From Adhaeribacter soli (lineage in GTDB: Bacteria > Bacteroidota > Bacteroidia > Cytophagales > Hymenobacteraceae): DNA of 64,000 bases. The position numbers and the translations under genes were made by a program. The stretch is taken from NCBI RefSeq assembly GCF_008727925.1, contig NZ_VTWT01000003.1, forward strand, positions 248,001-312,000. Direction: 5' to 3'. Numbering within the stretch: the stretch's first letter is position 1; every line of letters starts with the position of its first letter. This document shows positions 1-8,789 of the stretch, in pieces. The notes below the pieces were generated by a model, which had not been told where the DNA came from, did no database searches, and was given only the letters and a program-made list of their open reading frames with translations.

Positions 1-856
1 TTATCCAGATTTGTGAATAACGCTCATTTGCTGGCCTTCCTGCATAAATTGTATAGTTAGAATTAAGGCGGTCTTTTAATTTGTTTAAAACACTTTGCCT
101 AACATGCTCTTTTATTGCTGCACTCACTTTAGCAAAGTTCTCCGCAATATAAGATGACTCCCTGATATGCTTTAGCATCAACTCATTCAGGTTTTGCTGA
201 TGTTTTTTATCCATAGTTGAAGTAAGCTTTTGGATCAAGAGTTTGTATTGCTTTATTGATTCACGTAGTATGGGCTGATCGAAGGCTTCCTTTATACATC
301 TCTCCAACCAATCTTGTATCTGGTCACGATAAGATAATATATAAAAATCTGTACCACTCTGAAGATCACCTTTACTATCTGACGAGGGATCGCCTCCTTT
401 CAAGGTTAGGTAATAAACCTTATTCCTGTCCTTTCTGAAATTGCAGTATCGTTCTACCTGTACATTCTGGTCGCCTGCGTCAATTTTGTTTTCAATAGTA
501 ATACAGCTTCCTTTTTTATCCCAGATATAAATATCTATCCTCCCACCAGTTTTGGCCTTATCGTCTCGCGGTCCGATGTAATGCTCGGCTTTTACCTGAG
601 CAGTTTTGTAATCAATGGTTTTATCCTTCAGCACTTTTAAGAAGTGCCGCAAAAAGATACTTCCTTTAAGATGAGAACCTTTTGGATTTAACAATTCGGC
701 TAGGAAGGCAGAGTGTGATTTATTTTCGCAACGCTCCATGCTTAGCACAGAGAACACATTGAAAGTTTCTCCTCGTGCTTTTTTCAACTCCCACTGATGG
801 TCGATGATTGTTTTGGTATGCCCCAATAAGTAGCCTAGTTTTTCCGCATTAGCCAT
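1..856 (-). CDS. PD-(D/E)XK nuclease family protein, partial at the left window edge
   Basis: The reading frame opens at an ATG complementary to 854-856 and stays open to base 1, so the 3' end is outside the window and about 285 residues are visible. An N-terminal segment around residues 44-60 (SHSAFLAELLNPKGSH) is followed by GGRIDIYIW near 104-112 and TIENKIDAGDQ near 120-130. The order of these blocks matches the PD-(D/E)XK nuclease superfamily group called PDDEXK_4, with D108 and the E122-x-K124 pair as the probable metal/catalytic residues. The start lies 7 bases after the hsdS stop on the same strand, so it is probably co-transcribed with the type I restriction-modification genes. It is not hsdR, which is much larger and has a helicase domain. 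An accessory or stand-alone nuclease role is inferred only. Confidence 0.85.
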   Translation of the reverse strand, partial: MANAEKLGYLLGHTKTIIDHQWELKKARGETFNVFSVLSMERCENKSHSAFLAELLNPKGSHLKGSIFLRHFLKVLKDKTIDYKTAQVKAEHYIGPRDDKAKTGGRIDIYIWDKKGSCITIENKIDAGDQNVQVERYCNFRKDRNKVYYLTLKGGDPSSDSKGDLQSGTDFYILSYRDQIQDWLERCIKEAFDQPILRESIKQYKLLIQKLTSTMDKKHQQNLNELMLKHIRESSYIAENFAKVSAAIKEHVRQSVLNKLKDRLNSNYTIYAGRPANERYSQIWI

Positions 857-863
857 ACCGTTT

Positions 864-2108
864 TTAAACAAACATTTGCTGTAAAAGGCCTTTTTTGTAC
901 CGCTCAGTTTTATCTATCTGGGCTTGGCAATGGTTTATTTTTTTATCAAGCGCAGAAAGGAAATAGGCAATTTTAATAAGCTCTTGTTCAGAACTTGGAA
1001 GAGAAATTTCGGCACCATTTAAAAAATCATTATTCCCAATATTCATAGTGTTTTTTGCGCCTTTCTGAACTAATGGATTAAGGTAATTATATGTGTTTTT
1101 CCAATTAGAAAAATAATAATCCAGAAATAAACCTAAATATTGATTAGTCGGGGAAAATACTCCGTACAAAACTGAAACTATGCCAGTTCTATTAAGTTTG
1201 TTTTGCTTAATAATACCAAAAGGAAAATCACTTGTTGGGCTCTTTGTATAAATTACATCACCTGGATAAACAACTTTGTAGTTGGAAGTATCTTTTGAGG
1301 CATAAGATCTACCCAAATGCTCAATTTGATTTATTACTCCCTTTTCTTTTGCCACTGAAAAAACTTCTTCTATCTTACCCTTTGCATTTCTGGTTTTGTG
1401 CTCCTTTAAAATCTCCGCCAACTGCTTTTCCTCCCACTCCGGAAAATCATTGCCTTGTTCATCTTTCAAGCGAAGTTCCTGGGAAAAGATCTTTTGCATT
1501 ACACCTTTTTTATATTGCTCTAGCAGACTTTTCTTTTTCTTTAAGGCTTGTAGTTTCTTATCTACAGCAATCAAAAAAGATCCTATTTTTTTCTGTTCAA
1601 CCCTAGAGGTAGAAACATACATTTTCAACTCTCGCACATCTTTAAGATTAATTCGTGAGAAGGTTGATCCACCAGACAGTTTCGAAATCAGTGTTTGAAT
1701 TAAATGAGTTTGAATAACAAAATAGATAAAGAAAGGATCTACTTTCTTAGCTTGAATCAATACAGTATCTTGGCCTAAAACAAATTTCTCTTTTTTGTAG
1801 AGTATACTTGCAATACCAATAGATTGATTTCGGCTAAAAACCAAATCTCCAATTTCTGGACTGCAATGATCCATCAGTGATTCATACTCTTCCGGTGCTA
1901 CTCTTTTGTTTGGAGTAATCAAGTCTAATTCCCCCCAATTGATAGAGCCAGGTGAAATTACTGGAATCCCTTCCTCCACATATGGTGGCGTTCTGTGCTT
2001 ACAATCGATTACATTAACTAAATCAGAAAAAACATTCAAAACCCATTCCCCTTCAAACTCTGGAAAACGCAAAGCTGGAATTTTCGCTTTTTGTATAGTT
2101 GGCTTCAT
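864..2108 (-). CDS. hsdS: Type I restriction-modification system specificity subunit HsdS
   Basis: A 414-residue specificity subunit that would choose the DNA target for the HsdM methylase and the HsdR nuclease. The layout is the classical two-half plan: target recognition domain 1 about residues 12-165, a Lys-rich coiled coil about 168-215 (DKKLQALKKKKSLLEQYKKG), target recognition domain 2 about 220-375 after the motif DFPEWEEKQL, and a second coiled coil about 380-414 (LSALDKKINHCQAQIDKTE). Each half contributes one part of a bipartite recognition sequence. The start is 11 bases after the hsdM stop. Base composition is clearly richer in A+T than hsdM, which fits frequent exchange of hsdS genes. 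The recognised sequence cannot be read from the protein. Confidence 0.93.
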   Translation of the reverse strand: MKPTIQKAKIPALRFPEFEGEWVLNVFSDLVNVIDCKHRTPPYVEEGIPVISPGSINWGELDLITPNKRVAPEEYESLMDHCSPEIGDLVFSRNQSIGIASILYKKEKFVLGQDTVLIQAKKVDPFFIYFVIQTHLIQTLISKLSGGSTFSRINLKDVRELKMYVSTSRVEQKKIGSFLIAVDKKLQALKKKKSLLEQYKKGVMQKIFSQELRLKDEQGNDFPEWEEKQLAEILKEHKTRNAKGKIEEVFSVAKEKGVINQIEHLGRSYASKDTSNYKVVYPGDVIYTKSPTSDFPFGIIKQNKLNRTGIVSVLYGVFSPTNQYLGLFLDYYFSNWKNTYNYLNPLVQKGAKNTMNIGNNDFLNGAEISLPSSEQELIKIAYFLSALDKKINHCQAQIDKTERYKKGLLQQMFV

Positions 2109-2119
2109 GGTTTTGGGGA

Positions 2120-3754
2120 TTAAAAGTTAGCGGAAGGCAGCACTTTTTCAGTGGTTTTCCCTACCGTTTCAGCCGCTAAGAAAGGCGGTTCAATGCCCAA
2201 TTCTTCGCAAAATCCGGCTATAGTTTGGTCGGTTTCAGTTATCTGCGATTCTAGACTTTTTAACTCCAAAGATATAGCGTTTAAGTCAACTTGGTCTTCT
2301 GCCTCGAAAGTATCCACGTAGCGCGGAATGTTCAGGTTGTAATCATTGGCGGCAATGTCGGAAAGCAAGGCGCGTATGCTGTATTTCGGTTCTTCGGCCC
2401 GGCGGCGGTAGGTTTCTACAATTTTATTTATGTCTTCGTCCCGCAGTATATTCTGCGTTTTCACCTTCTCAAAATGCTGACTGCCGTCTATAAACAAAAT
2501 ATTGTCGGCATTTTCGCGGCCCTTCTTAAATACCAGAATACAAGTTGGAATACTGGTGCCGTAAAAGATATTGGCCGGCAAACCGATCACGGCATCCAAG
2601 TAGTTGCGGTCATCGATCAGGTACTGGCGGATGTGCCCTTCGGCTCCACCTCTAAACAATACGCCATGCGGCAAAACTACCGCCATAGTTCCGTTATCAG
2701 CTAGGTGATGGATCATGTGCTGCACAAAGGCAAAATCAGCTTTGGAGCTTGGCGCTAATTTGCCGTACTGGCTAAACCGGTCATCGGACATGTGCAACGG
2801 GCTGGCGCTCCACTGTGCCGAGAAAGGCGGATTAGCTACAATAGCTTCAAACCGATGCTCTAAATGTTGAGGATGCTCCAAAGTATCTTCCTGCCGGATA
2901 TTAAACTTCTGAAAATGCACATCGTGCAGAATCATGTTCATCCGGGCCAAGTTGTAGGTAGTGCGGTTAAGTTCCTGCCCGTAAAAGTTAGAAACTTCTT
3001 CTACCTCTTTTGCTACCCGCAGCAACAAAGACCCCGAACCACAGGTTGGGTCGTACACCGATTTCAATTTGGTTTTGCCTGTAGTTACCAGCTTTGCCAG
3101 TACTTTCGATACCTCTTGTGGCGTGTAAAACTCTCCGGCTTTTTTACCGGCCCCGCTGGCAAACTGCCCGATCAGGTATTCGTAGGCATCACCCAGCACA
3201 TCTGCTTCGGTATCTTCCAGCTTAAAATCTATTTTATCGAGGTGACCCAGCACTTTAGCGATCAGGTCGTTTTTTGCAGCTTCGGTACGGCCCAGCTTAG
3301 TAGAGGTCAGGTCCAGGTCTTCGAAGAGCTTGTTAAAGTCGTCTTCGCTTTCTGTACCCATGGTGCTCTGCTCAATATGATTAAGTACTTGGGTTAGCTC
3401 ATCCAGAATAAAGTTACTGATTCCTTCTTCCTGAGCATTGGCATTTCCTTTCCGGGCCATTTCACTGAACAGCTCGGCCGGTTTCAGGAAGTACCCCAGG
3501 CTACCTAGGGCTTCTTCTTTAATTGCCTCAAGGTATTCCTGCCCAACTTCGGTAGCTTCGTTTATGTCCTGGTATTTAAGACCGTCTTCTGCCAAAATTT
3601 TGTTGGCATACAGCTCCATCTTTTCGGAAAGGTATTTGTAAAAGATAAAGCCTAGTATATAATCGCGAAACTCGTCGGCACCCATTTTGCCTCTAAGGGT
3701 ATTGGCAATGTTCCAGAGTTGTTGTTCTAATATTCTTTTGTGGTTTTCGGACAT
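2120..3754 (-). CDS. hsdM: Type I restriction-modification system methyltransferase subunit HsdM
   Basis: A 544-residue N6-adenine DNA methyltransferase of the type I HsdM family. It has the usual N-terminal helical HsdM domain (LWNIANTLRGKMGADEFRDY) and the SAM-binding motif DPTCGSGSLLL in the middle, followed by the catalytic NPPF motif (IVANPPFSAQW). The open frame extends 16 codons further upstream to 3802, but family members begin at the MSENHKRILE motif, so the ATG at 3754 is preferred. With hsdS immediately downstream (11 bases) it forms the modification core. No hsdR is visible in the window, so it must lie beyond the left edge or be absent. G+C content is visibly higher than in hsdS and the Gabija genes, suggesting a mosaic origin. 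Confidence 0.95.
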   Translation of the reverse strand: MSENHKRILEQQLWNIANTLRGKMGADEFRDYILGFIFYKYLSEKMELYANKILAEDGLKYQDINEATEVGQEYLEAIKEEALGSLGYFLKPAELFSEMARKGNANAQEEGISNFILDELTQVLNHIEQSTMGTESEDDFNKLFEDLDLTSTKLGRTEAAKNDLIAKVLGHLDKIDFKLEDTEADVLGDAYEYLIGQFASGAGKKAGEFYTPQEVSKVLAKLVTTGKTKLKSVYDPTCGSGSLLLRVAKEVEEVSNFYGQELNRTTYNLARMNMILHDVHFQKFNIRQEDTLEHPQHLEHRFEAIVANPPFSAQWSASPLHMSDDRFSQYGKLAPSSKADFAFVQHMIHHLADNGTMAVVLPHGVLFRGGAEGHIRQYLIDDRNYLDAVIGLPANIFYGTSIPTCILVFKKGRENADNILFIDGSQHFEKVKTQNILRDEDINKIVETYRRRAEEPKYSIRALLSDIAANDYNLNIPRYVDTFEAEDQVDLNAISLELKSLESQITETDQTIAGFCEELGIEPPFLAAETVGKTTEKVLPSANF

Positions 3755-3922
3755 TTCAGGGGGTAATATAAGGAAAACTGCCAGGCCAGAACTGGTATTC
3801 AAATGTAGGAATTTTAGCTGTATCTGTTGCCGAATTAGGCCTTAAAACTCTTAGCAGTTAATATTGGAGATGTAAATAATTTAGATTGAGAGATAAAGAA
3901 GAATCATCTTATATTGGTGGAT

Positions 3923-5980
3923 TTACTCTATCTCATTAGTAGCCCCCAATACTTCAGCTTCAATAGCAATAGTTGGGTTGCCAGTGCTTTCATTTAGATG
4001 TATGACTTTCCAACCTACTCTTTCTAATTCCTCCACTTTATTTTGGAGTCTATCCAAAGAAGCAGCAAAACACAATAAGTGGGTAGGTCTGGAAAATCCG
4101 ACATACATCATCTTTGCGGCTTGCTTTTGCCGTTTTTTGAAGGGAGTATAATTGCCTAAGATAGCATCTAAACAAAATTCGGTTTCATGCTTATGATAGC
4201 AAGTTTCAAGATATAAAGTAGCTGTATGGGTTTCACCTTTTACTGAGTGTATATTTGTCACTTCAAATTTCAGATCTTCATAGCAAAAAACATTATTTTT
4301 AGCTATCAGCGGTCCATCAATTGTTTCTAGTGTCGAAGTGTCATTTAAGAAGAACATGCTCTGTAACCCTAAAGCTTCTTTTGAAAAAATTTCACAAATT
4401 AGAACAGTTACATTCTCAATAATACCTTGGTGGACTTCCGTTACTTTGCCTTTAATAATGTTAATACACCATTGGTACAAAGATTTACTGAATTCCTCAG
4501 CTTTACTTGGTGAAACCAGAGCGAGATAATTGAGAAATCTCCGCTTAGTAAAATTTCGCCCATCTTCCTTTATGTCTTCTAACCTTATTACTCTCAGAAT
4601 AGCATTAAGAATATTTTTCCTGATCGGATCTAAAGTAAGTGTCCCCTTGTCAAAATATTTCAGATAGCTTAGCAAGTTCGGGTAGTCTATTTTAGGCTTT
4701 TGTTCTTCCTTGTCGTAAGGCTCAAAATAGTCCTTAATTCTGAGCTTATCAGGTTCCGGAAGCTTACCATTCCAGCCAATTACCTTAATTGGATGATCTA
4801 ATACTAAAGGAATTTCATTATTTGCTTGATGCTGCTTGATAAGATTAGCAAAGGCTTCAATTACCCTCCCTTTAGATTGCTGGTCAAATAAAATTATGTG
4901 AGGTTTTACCTCATTGGAGGTATGTAATCCATTAATTTCAATAAAAGATTCCGCGCCAAAATTTTGAACAACTTTGGCTACTCCAGGATTTAATCTGTGA
5001 CTACCAGATAGAGTAAGCTTTGCTTCCCTATCAGTCCAACTGGATGAACTTGTAGATGACCCATCTGTAAAAATTGACTGATTTATATCTCCAATTCTTT
5101 GGAAAACAGTAGTATTTGAAGGGTCATAGAAAATAGTTTCTAATAGCTCAAACTGATGCTTTTCCATATCCTGCATCTCGTCGATGAAAAGATAATTAAA
5201 GCGTCTTTTTAAAAAGGAAAGTATTTGAGGATTACGGCTTAAATAAACGTTGGCAAAAAAATAGGCATCATCATAATGTAATATACCCTTGTTAAACACC
5301 TTTTTCTTTAATGAAATAAGCCATTGTTTGATTCTTGACTTTTCAGCCTCTGAAAAATCTACCCAAGCTTTGCTATTCTTTTTAGGCTTTTCAATTTCAA
5401 CGTTTTTACCATTTATATACTTAACTAATTCAAAATTAGGATTATTAAATTGAATCCTATATCCTCCTAATAATCCCTTTGCATTTATAAACCACTTTGC
5501 ATTCTTGTGCTCTTGGACGCTGAAATCTTTAATTTTGAAATTGAATTCTCTTTCAATAGTCTCCATATAGATCTCATTGTCAATTCTTAAAGGCCGCTTT
5601 TTATATAAATTAGCATAGCACGGTATTGCTAAAAATTTATCAACAAAAGATTGGATAGTACCTACAAAGCTCGGGTAGGAAAATAGTTTTGGGCAGTGCT
5701 TACCAATCTTTTTCTTAATTTCATTTACTGCCGTATTGGTATGAGATAAAACCAATATCCCTCTTCCTGAATCTAAAGGAAGTCGCTTTTCTAATATTAA
5801 AAGCTTGGCTAACAAAACTGTCGTTTTCCCACTGCCAGGTACAGCCTGAAGGTCACAAGTATCTAAATTCTTTAAGAATATTCTTCTTTCCGCATCAAAA
5901 ACATTTATCCGGCCAAAAAGAATTTGCTCTGCACTCTCAATATCTAAATCAGTTACTTCCAGCTGCATATTCAATGGCAT
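3923..5980 (-). CDS. gajB: Gabija-type UvrD/Rep-like helicase (GajB-like)
   Basis: A 685-residue superfamily 1A helicase-like protein. Visible motifs: Walker A AVPGSGKTT at residues 46-54, motif Ia VLSHTNTAVNEI at 77-88, a GTIQSF segment at about 107, Walker B FIDEMQD ending near 271, motif III GDINQSIF near 297-304, a C-terminal helicase motif NIHSVKGETH and motif VI YVGFSRPTHLL. Its start overlaps the end of gajA by 32 bases (an alternative start at 5968 also overlaps), so translation is probably coupled. An OLD nuclease followed by a UvrD-like helicase is the gene pair that defines the Gabija anti-phage system. The protein is longer than the roughly 500 residues of the characterised GajB, so a divergent subtype is possible. 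Anti-phage function is inferred from the pairing. Confidence 0.88.
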   Translation of the reverse strand: MPLNMQLEVTDLDIESAEQILFGRINVFDAERRIFLKNLDTCDLQAVPGSGKTTVLLAKLLILEKRLPLDSGRGILVLSHTNTAVNEIKKKIGKHCPKLFSYPSFVGTIQSFVDKFLAIPCYANLYKKRPLRIDNEIYMETIEREFNFKIKDFSVQEHKNAKWFINAKGLLGGYRIQFNNPNFELVKYINGKNVEIEKPKKNSKAWVDFSEAEKSRIKQWLISLKKKVFNKGILHYDDAYFFANVYLSRNPQILSFLKRRFNYLFIDEMQDMEKHQFELLETIFYDPSNTTVFQRIGDINQSIFTDGSSTSSSSWTDREAKLTLSGSHRLNPGVAKVVQNFGAESFIEINGLHTSNEVKPHIILFDQQSKGRVIEAFANLIKQHQANNEIPLVLDHPIKVIGWNGKLPEPDKLRIKDYFEPYDKEEQKPKIDYPNLLSYLKYFDKGTLTLDPIRKNILNAILRVIRLEDIKEDGRNFTKRRFLNYLALVSPSKAEEFSKSLYQWCINIIKGKVTEVHQGIIENVTVLICEIFSKEALGLQSMFFLNDTSTLETIDGPLIAKNNVFCYEDLKFEVTNIHSVKGETHTATLYLETCYHKHETEFCLDAILGNYTPFKKRQKQAAKMMYVGFSRPTHLLCFAASLDRLQNKVEELERVGWKVIHLNESTGNPTIAIEAEVLGATNEIE

Positions 5981-7838
5981 TTAATAGATAAAGAATACTT
6001 GCTTCTGTTTTAAGATTGTCAGCATTTTCACTCTCCAGGTTCTCAGCAAATCTTTGTGCAATAATCGATTTGGAAATCGCATCCTTAGCAACTCCTAAAT
6101 CATTTGCGCCAGTCAGTATTTGGTCATAAATTTTATATGCAATTACTTCTTTGGAATCAGCCCAGTTATTAAAATGAGTTTCCAAACTTTGTATCGCATT
6201 ATCATATGCTGTAAGTCTTACCACGCCTTCATCTATCTTCTGATCTTTTAAAGCTTCAAGAACAGACTTGAAAAATATCTTTCTAAGCTTTACAGACAAT
6301 GAAATACAGTATTCTAAAGTCCAAAAAGGAGAAATATAGGATTTCACTACTTGGCCATTATATTTACTCTCTTTCGATAAGGTGTTTTGGCTTATGAGAT
6401 CATTTATTTCTAATTGACTTAAAGGTACATTTGTTTTAACTCCACCAGGGCCTTCTATTTCTTTTGTGGGAATCTTTTCAAATGGCACAACATCTACATC
6501 TGTAATTACTGCCACAGGGATTTTCATTTCCGGTTCATCCTGACGCTGGAACACTTTGGCATATCGAAGGAAAGCAGTATTACCTATATTGATAACAGAA
6601 ACTCCTTTTTCGGTAAGATTAATATTTATCTTTTTAGCCAAAGCTGGAATTAATAATTCCTCAGCCCAGCCTTCAACCAATATTACTCCGCGTGAAAAGA
6701 ACAGGTTAGCTTTTGTAACGTCCAAAAATCGTTGAAGAAACTTATAATCTGTCTCCTCTAATTTAGTTTTAGAGGGACCCATTGGATAAGCTTGCCCGCT
6801 TTGACAAATTATTAAATTTTGTAAAGGAATTTTGGACCCAATATTAGGGCTATGCGTTGTAAATATAAGCTGGACTGAGCTTGCTTCTTTCTGCAAGGTT
6901 TCAATTACTTGCATCTGCACTTGAGGGTGTAAGTGTGCTTCAATTTCTTCCACCAACCCTAGCCTTAAAACATGATTGCTATTTTGCAGGTGAAGTAGTT
7001 CCGCTGCTATAAAAAGTAGATTATGGCTTCCAAGTCCTAAATTTTTACAATCATCGAAGAGTAAGCACAGAGCTTCTAATATGCTTTGGAGCTTACTGCC
7101 GGACATTGACAGCTTCGATTTTCTGTTGGAGAAAAGGCCTAAAAGTTTATCAATTGAATCTTTTAACTCCTTTCCTTTTAAATCAGAAAGTGTAATACCA
7201 TTTGGATCCTTCCCATTAAAATATTCTCCAATTTCATGATTTAGCCTTTTGATAAGGTCCACAAAAGAATGATCATTATCTCTCCCTTTAAAAGCATCGT
7301 GGCCAGCTAAGATCTGAGACAGTCGAGAATTCCTTTTCGGGATTAATTCAGAATTCGCATCTCTTAAGGGCCTAAGATATGTTGCTTTTAAAAACTCCCT
7401 GGCCTCTGCAGTAAGCGGATAACCTTCAGTATCCGGACCGGCTTTTACTTCAAAAGGCAACACCCGATTTCCTTTTCGTGAAATGCGGAGAATTAGCTGC
7501 AATAATGGTTTTGCATTTTCGCCAGAGCCACTCCAACTTAGCCACTCTGTAAAGTTTTTTGCTTCATCCTCATTTAAATCTTCAAAAAGGCATTCAATTC
7601 TTAACTCATCCACATCTTCATAAAAATCGTCCAGATCAACCCTAATCCATTCTGCACTATGGGTTTTGAGAACTAATTTTATAGCATCAATTATCGCCGT
7701 TTTTCCAGAGTCGTTTTCTCCAATTAGGATATTAACCCCCTTTTGAAATGGCACATTTAAATTTGGCTTGCTTGGTTCTATCCGACCAGAAGATCCAAAC
7801 TTTCTGAAATTCCATAGCTTTAGGTTTGATAGGTGCAT
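5949..7838 (-). CDS. gajA: Gabija-type OLD family ATPase-nuclease (GajA-like)
   Basis: A 629-residue OLD (overcoming lysogenisation defect) family protein. The ABC-type ATPase half shows Walker A GENDSGKT at residues 40-47, Walker B region VEEIEAHLHP at about 296-305 and the switch motif TTHSPN near 327-332. The C-terminal Toprim nuclease half shows ILVEGWAEE near 386-394 (metal-binding Glu) and VITDVDV near 444-450 (acidic pair). In characterised Gabija systems GajA is a DNA nicking endonuclease controlled by nucleotide level and assembles with GajB. Here it is the first gene of a two-gene unit with gajB overlapping its 3' end. It lies within the mobile element between a replication-type operon and the hsd genes. 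Other OLD-family systems exist, but the UvrD partner makes Gabija the best call. Confidence 0.9.
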   Translation of the reverse strand: MHLSNLKLWNFRKFGSSGRIEPSKPNLNVPFQKGVNILIGENDSGKTAIIDAIKLVLKTHSAEWIRVDLDDFYEDVDELRIECLFEDLNEDEAKNFTEWLSWSGSGENAKPLLQLILRISRKGNRVLPFEVKAGPDTEGYPLTAEAREFLKATYLRPLRDANSELIPKRNSRLSQILAGHDAFKGRDNDHSFVDLIKRLNHEIGEYFNGKDPNGITLSDLKGKELKDSIDKLLGLFSNRKSKLSMSGSKLQSILEALCLLFDDCKNLGLGSHNLLFIAAELLHLQNSNHVLRLGLVEEIEAHLHPQVQMQVIETLQKEASSVQLIFTTHSPNIGSKIPLQNLIICQSGQAYPMGPSKTKLEETDYKFLQRFLDVTKANLFFSRGVILVEGWAEELLIPALAKKININLTEKGVSVINIGNTAFLRYAKVFQRQDEPEMKIPVAVITDVDVVPFEKIPTKEIEGPGGVKTNVPLSQLEINDLISQNTLSKESKYNGQVVKSYISPFWTLEYCISLSVKLRKIFFKSVLEALKDQKIDEGVVRLTAYDNAIQSLETHFNNWADSKEVIAYKIYDQILTGANDLGVAKDAISKSIIAQRFAENLESENADNLKTEASILYLLNAIEYAAGSN

Positions 7839-8077
7839 TTTGAAGAAGGTAAACTTTTAATTAAATAATCTACTGAATACTTGATTATTACAAAGAGAAA
7901 GCTCGCTTCTTTCTTCGTTTCAAGCCAATTATCAATAATATAGGGCAAAAGTTATAAATAATCGGAAACCTATCAAAAGGGTTTTGTTAAATTTCAACAA
8001 CCTCATTGAGAATAAAAGAAAGATTTGTTTGTAGCTATTTCACTTATTTACTATTAAGCAAAAAAATAGGGGCTCGA

Positions 8078-8284
8078 TTAAAGCACCCTATTTGTATTTT
8101 CTGTCTCAAAATCCCTCGTCTGAAGGGACGGCTTTTTAAGGAAGTACCAAAGAAATATCGTAGCCACTACAACTACCATTACCAGCACAAACACTACCAT
8201 TACTCCAGAAGCCTTCTTTGGCTCTTTAATACTACCATCGAATTGTAGATCTGCCGGGTTTATATCAAAAACTACATTATCCAT
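8078..8284 (-). CDS. Small single-pass membrane protein, unknown function
   Basis: A 68-residue frame with one strongly hydrophobic segment at about residues 28-49 (VMVVFVLVMVVVVATIFLWY), a short polar N-terminus and a basic/polar C-terminal tail. The start codon lies only 2 bases after the stop of the preceding ribbon-helix-helix-like gene, which argues for a real, translationally coupled gene at the end of the element's operon. The protein is not recognised. It may be a membrane anchor or a small toxin-like or accessory protein, but nothing in the sequence decides this. Confidence 0.55.
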   Translation of the reverse strand: MDNVVFDINPADLQFDGSIKEPKKASGVMVVFVLVMVVVVATIFLWYFLKKPSLQTRDFETENTNRVL

Positions 8285-8286
8285 TG

Positions 8287-8775
8287 CTATACCTTCTTTA
8301 TAATGCTAACATATTTTTTTGAGGAATCAGTAAAAGCCCAGCCGTGCAATCCAGTAAAATAATAGTAAACTTTGTCGTGGTACTCGCCTTGTAAAAGTAC
8401 ATTGTACTTAAAGCCTCTATCAACCAATTCGGTGCTTGGGACCGGCCTGTTACCATTTGTAACAAATAGTTCTGCTAATATTTTTTCATTTTTCAGAACG
8501 GCTTCCAGCATTCCGGCAAAAGGAGCTTTTTCCCAAACCACTTCTTTTTGTTGATCAGTTCTGGTAATTTGTTGGTCTCCACTTTTAATAGTTTCAAGCA
8601 ACTGTGATTTAATACTTTCCAGGTTCGTTTCATCATCCTCTGCCAGATAAAGCATCAGCGATACATATTGGGCCATACTAACGCCTAGCTCAGCAGCAGC
8701 CAGTTCAAACTTGTGTTTAAGTTCCGGACTGATCCTGCCAGCTACTGGAACAGTAATATCTTTTAACTTTTTCAT
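8287..8775 (-). CDS. Ribbon-helix-helix-like protein of the mobile element
   Basis: A 162-residue protein. The N-terminal approximately 45 residues (ITVPVAGRISPELKHKFELA followed by LGVSMAQYVSLML) have the strand-helix-helix pattern of ribbon-helix-helix or MobC-like DNA-binding proteins. The C-terminal half carries no motif I recognise, but ends in a Tyr- and Trp-rich beta-type segment. It starts 14 bases after the DnaC-like gene stop and is followed at 2 bases by a small membrane protein, so it belongs to the replication-type operon of the element. A role in DNA binding, plasmid-like maintenance or mobilisation is plausible, but the exact function is unknown. Confidence 0.65.
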   Translation of the reverse strand: MKKLKDITVPVAGRISPELKHKFELAAAELGVSMAQYVSLMLYLAEDDETNLESIKSQLLETIKSGDQQITRTDQQKEVVWEKAPFAGMLEAVLKNEKILAELFVTNGNRPVPSTELVDRGFKYNVLLQGEYHDKVYYYFTGLHGWAFTDSSKKYVSIIKKV

Positions 8776-8789
8776 TTCTTTCTTTAATC

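Noticed and set aside
3755-3802. Longer hsdM start at 3802
   Set aside because: Family members start at the MSENHKRILE motif; the extra 16 residues are not family-like.
8006-8248. 80-codon plus-strand frame opposite the small membrane protein
   Set aside because: Complementary to the better supported minus-strand gene and without family features.
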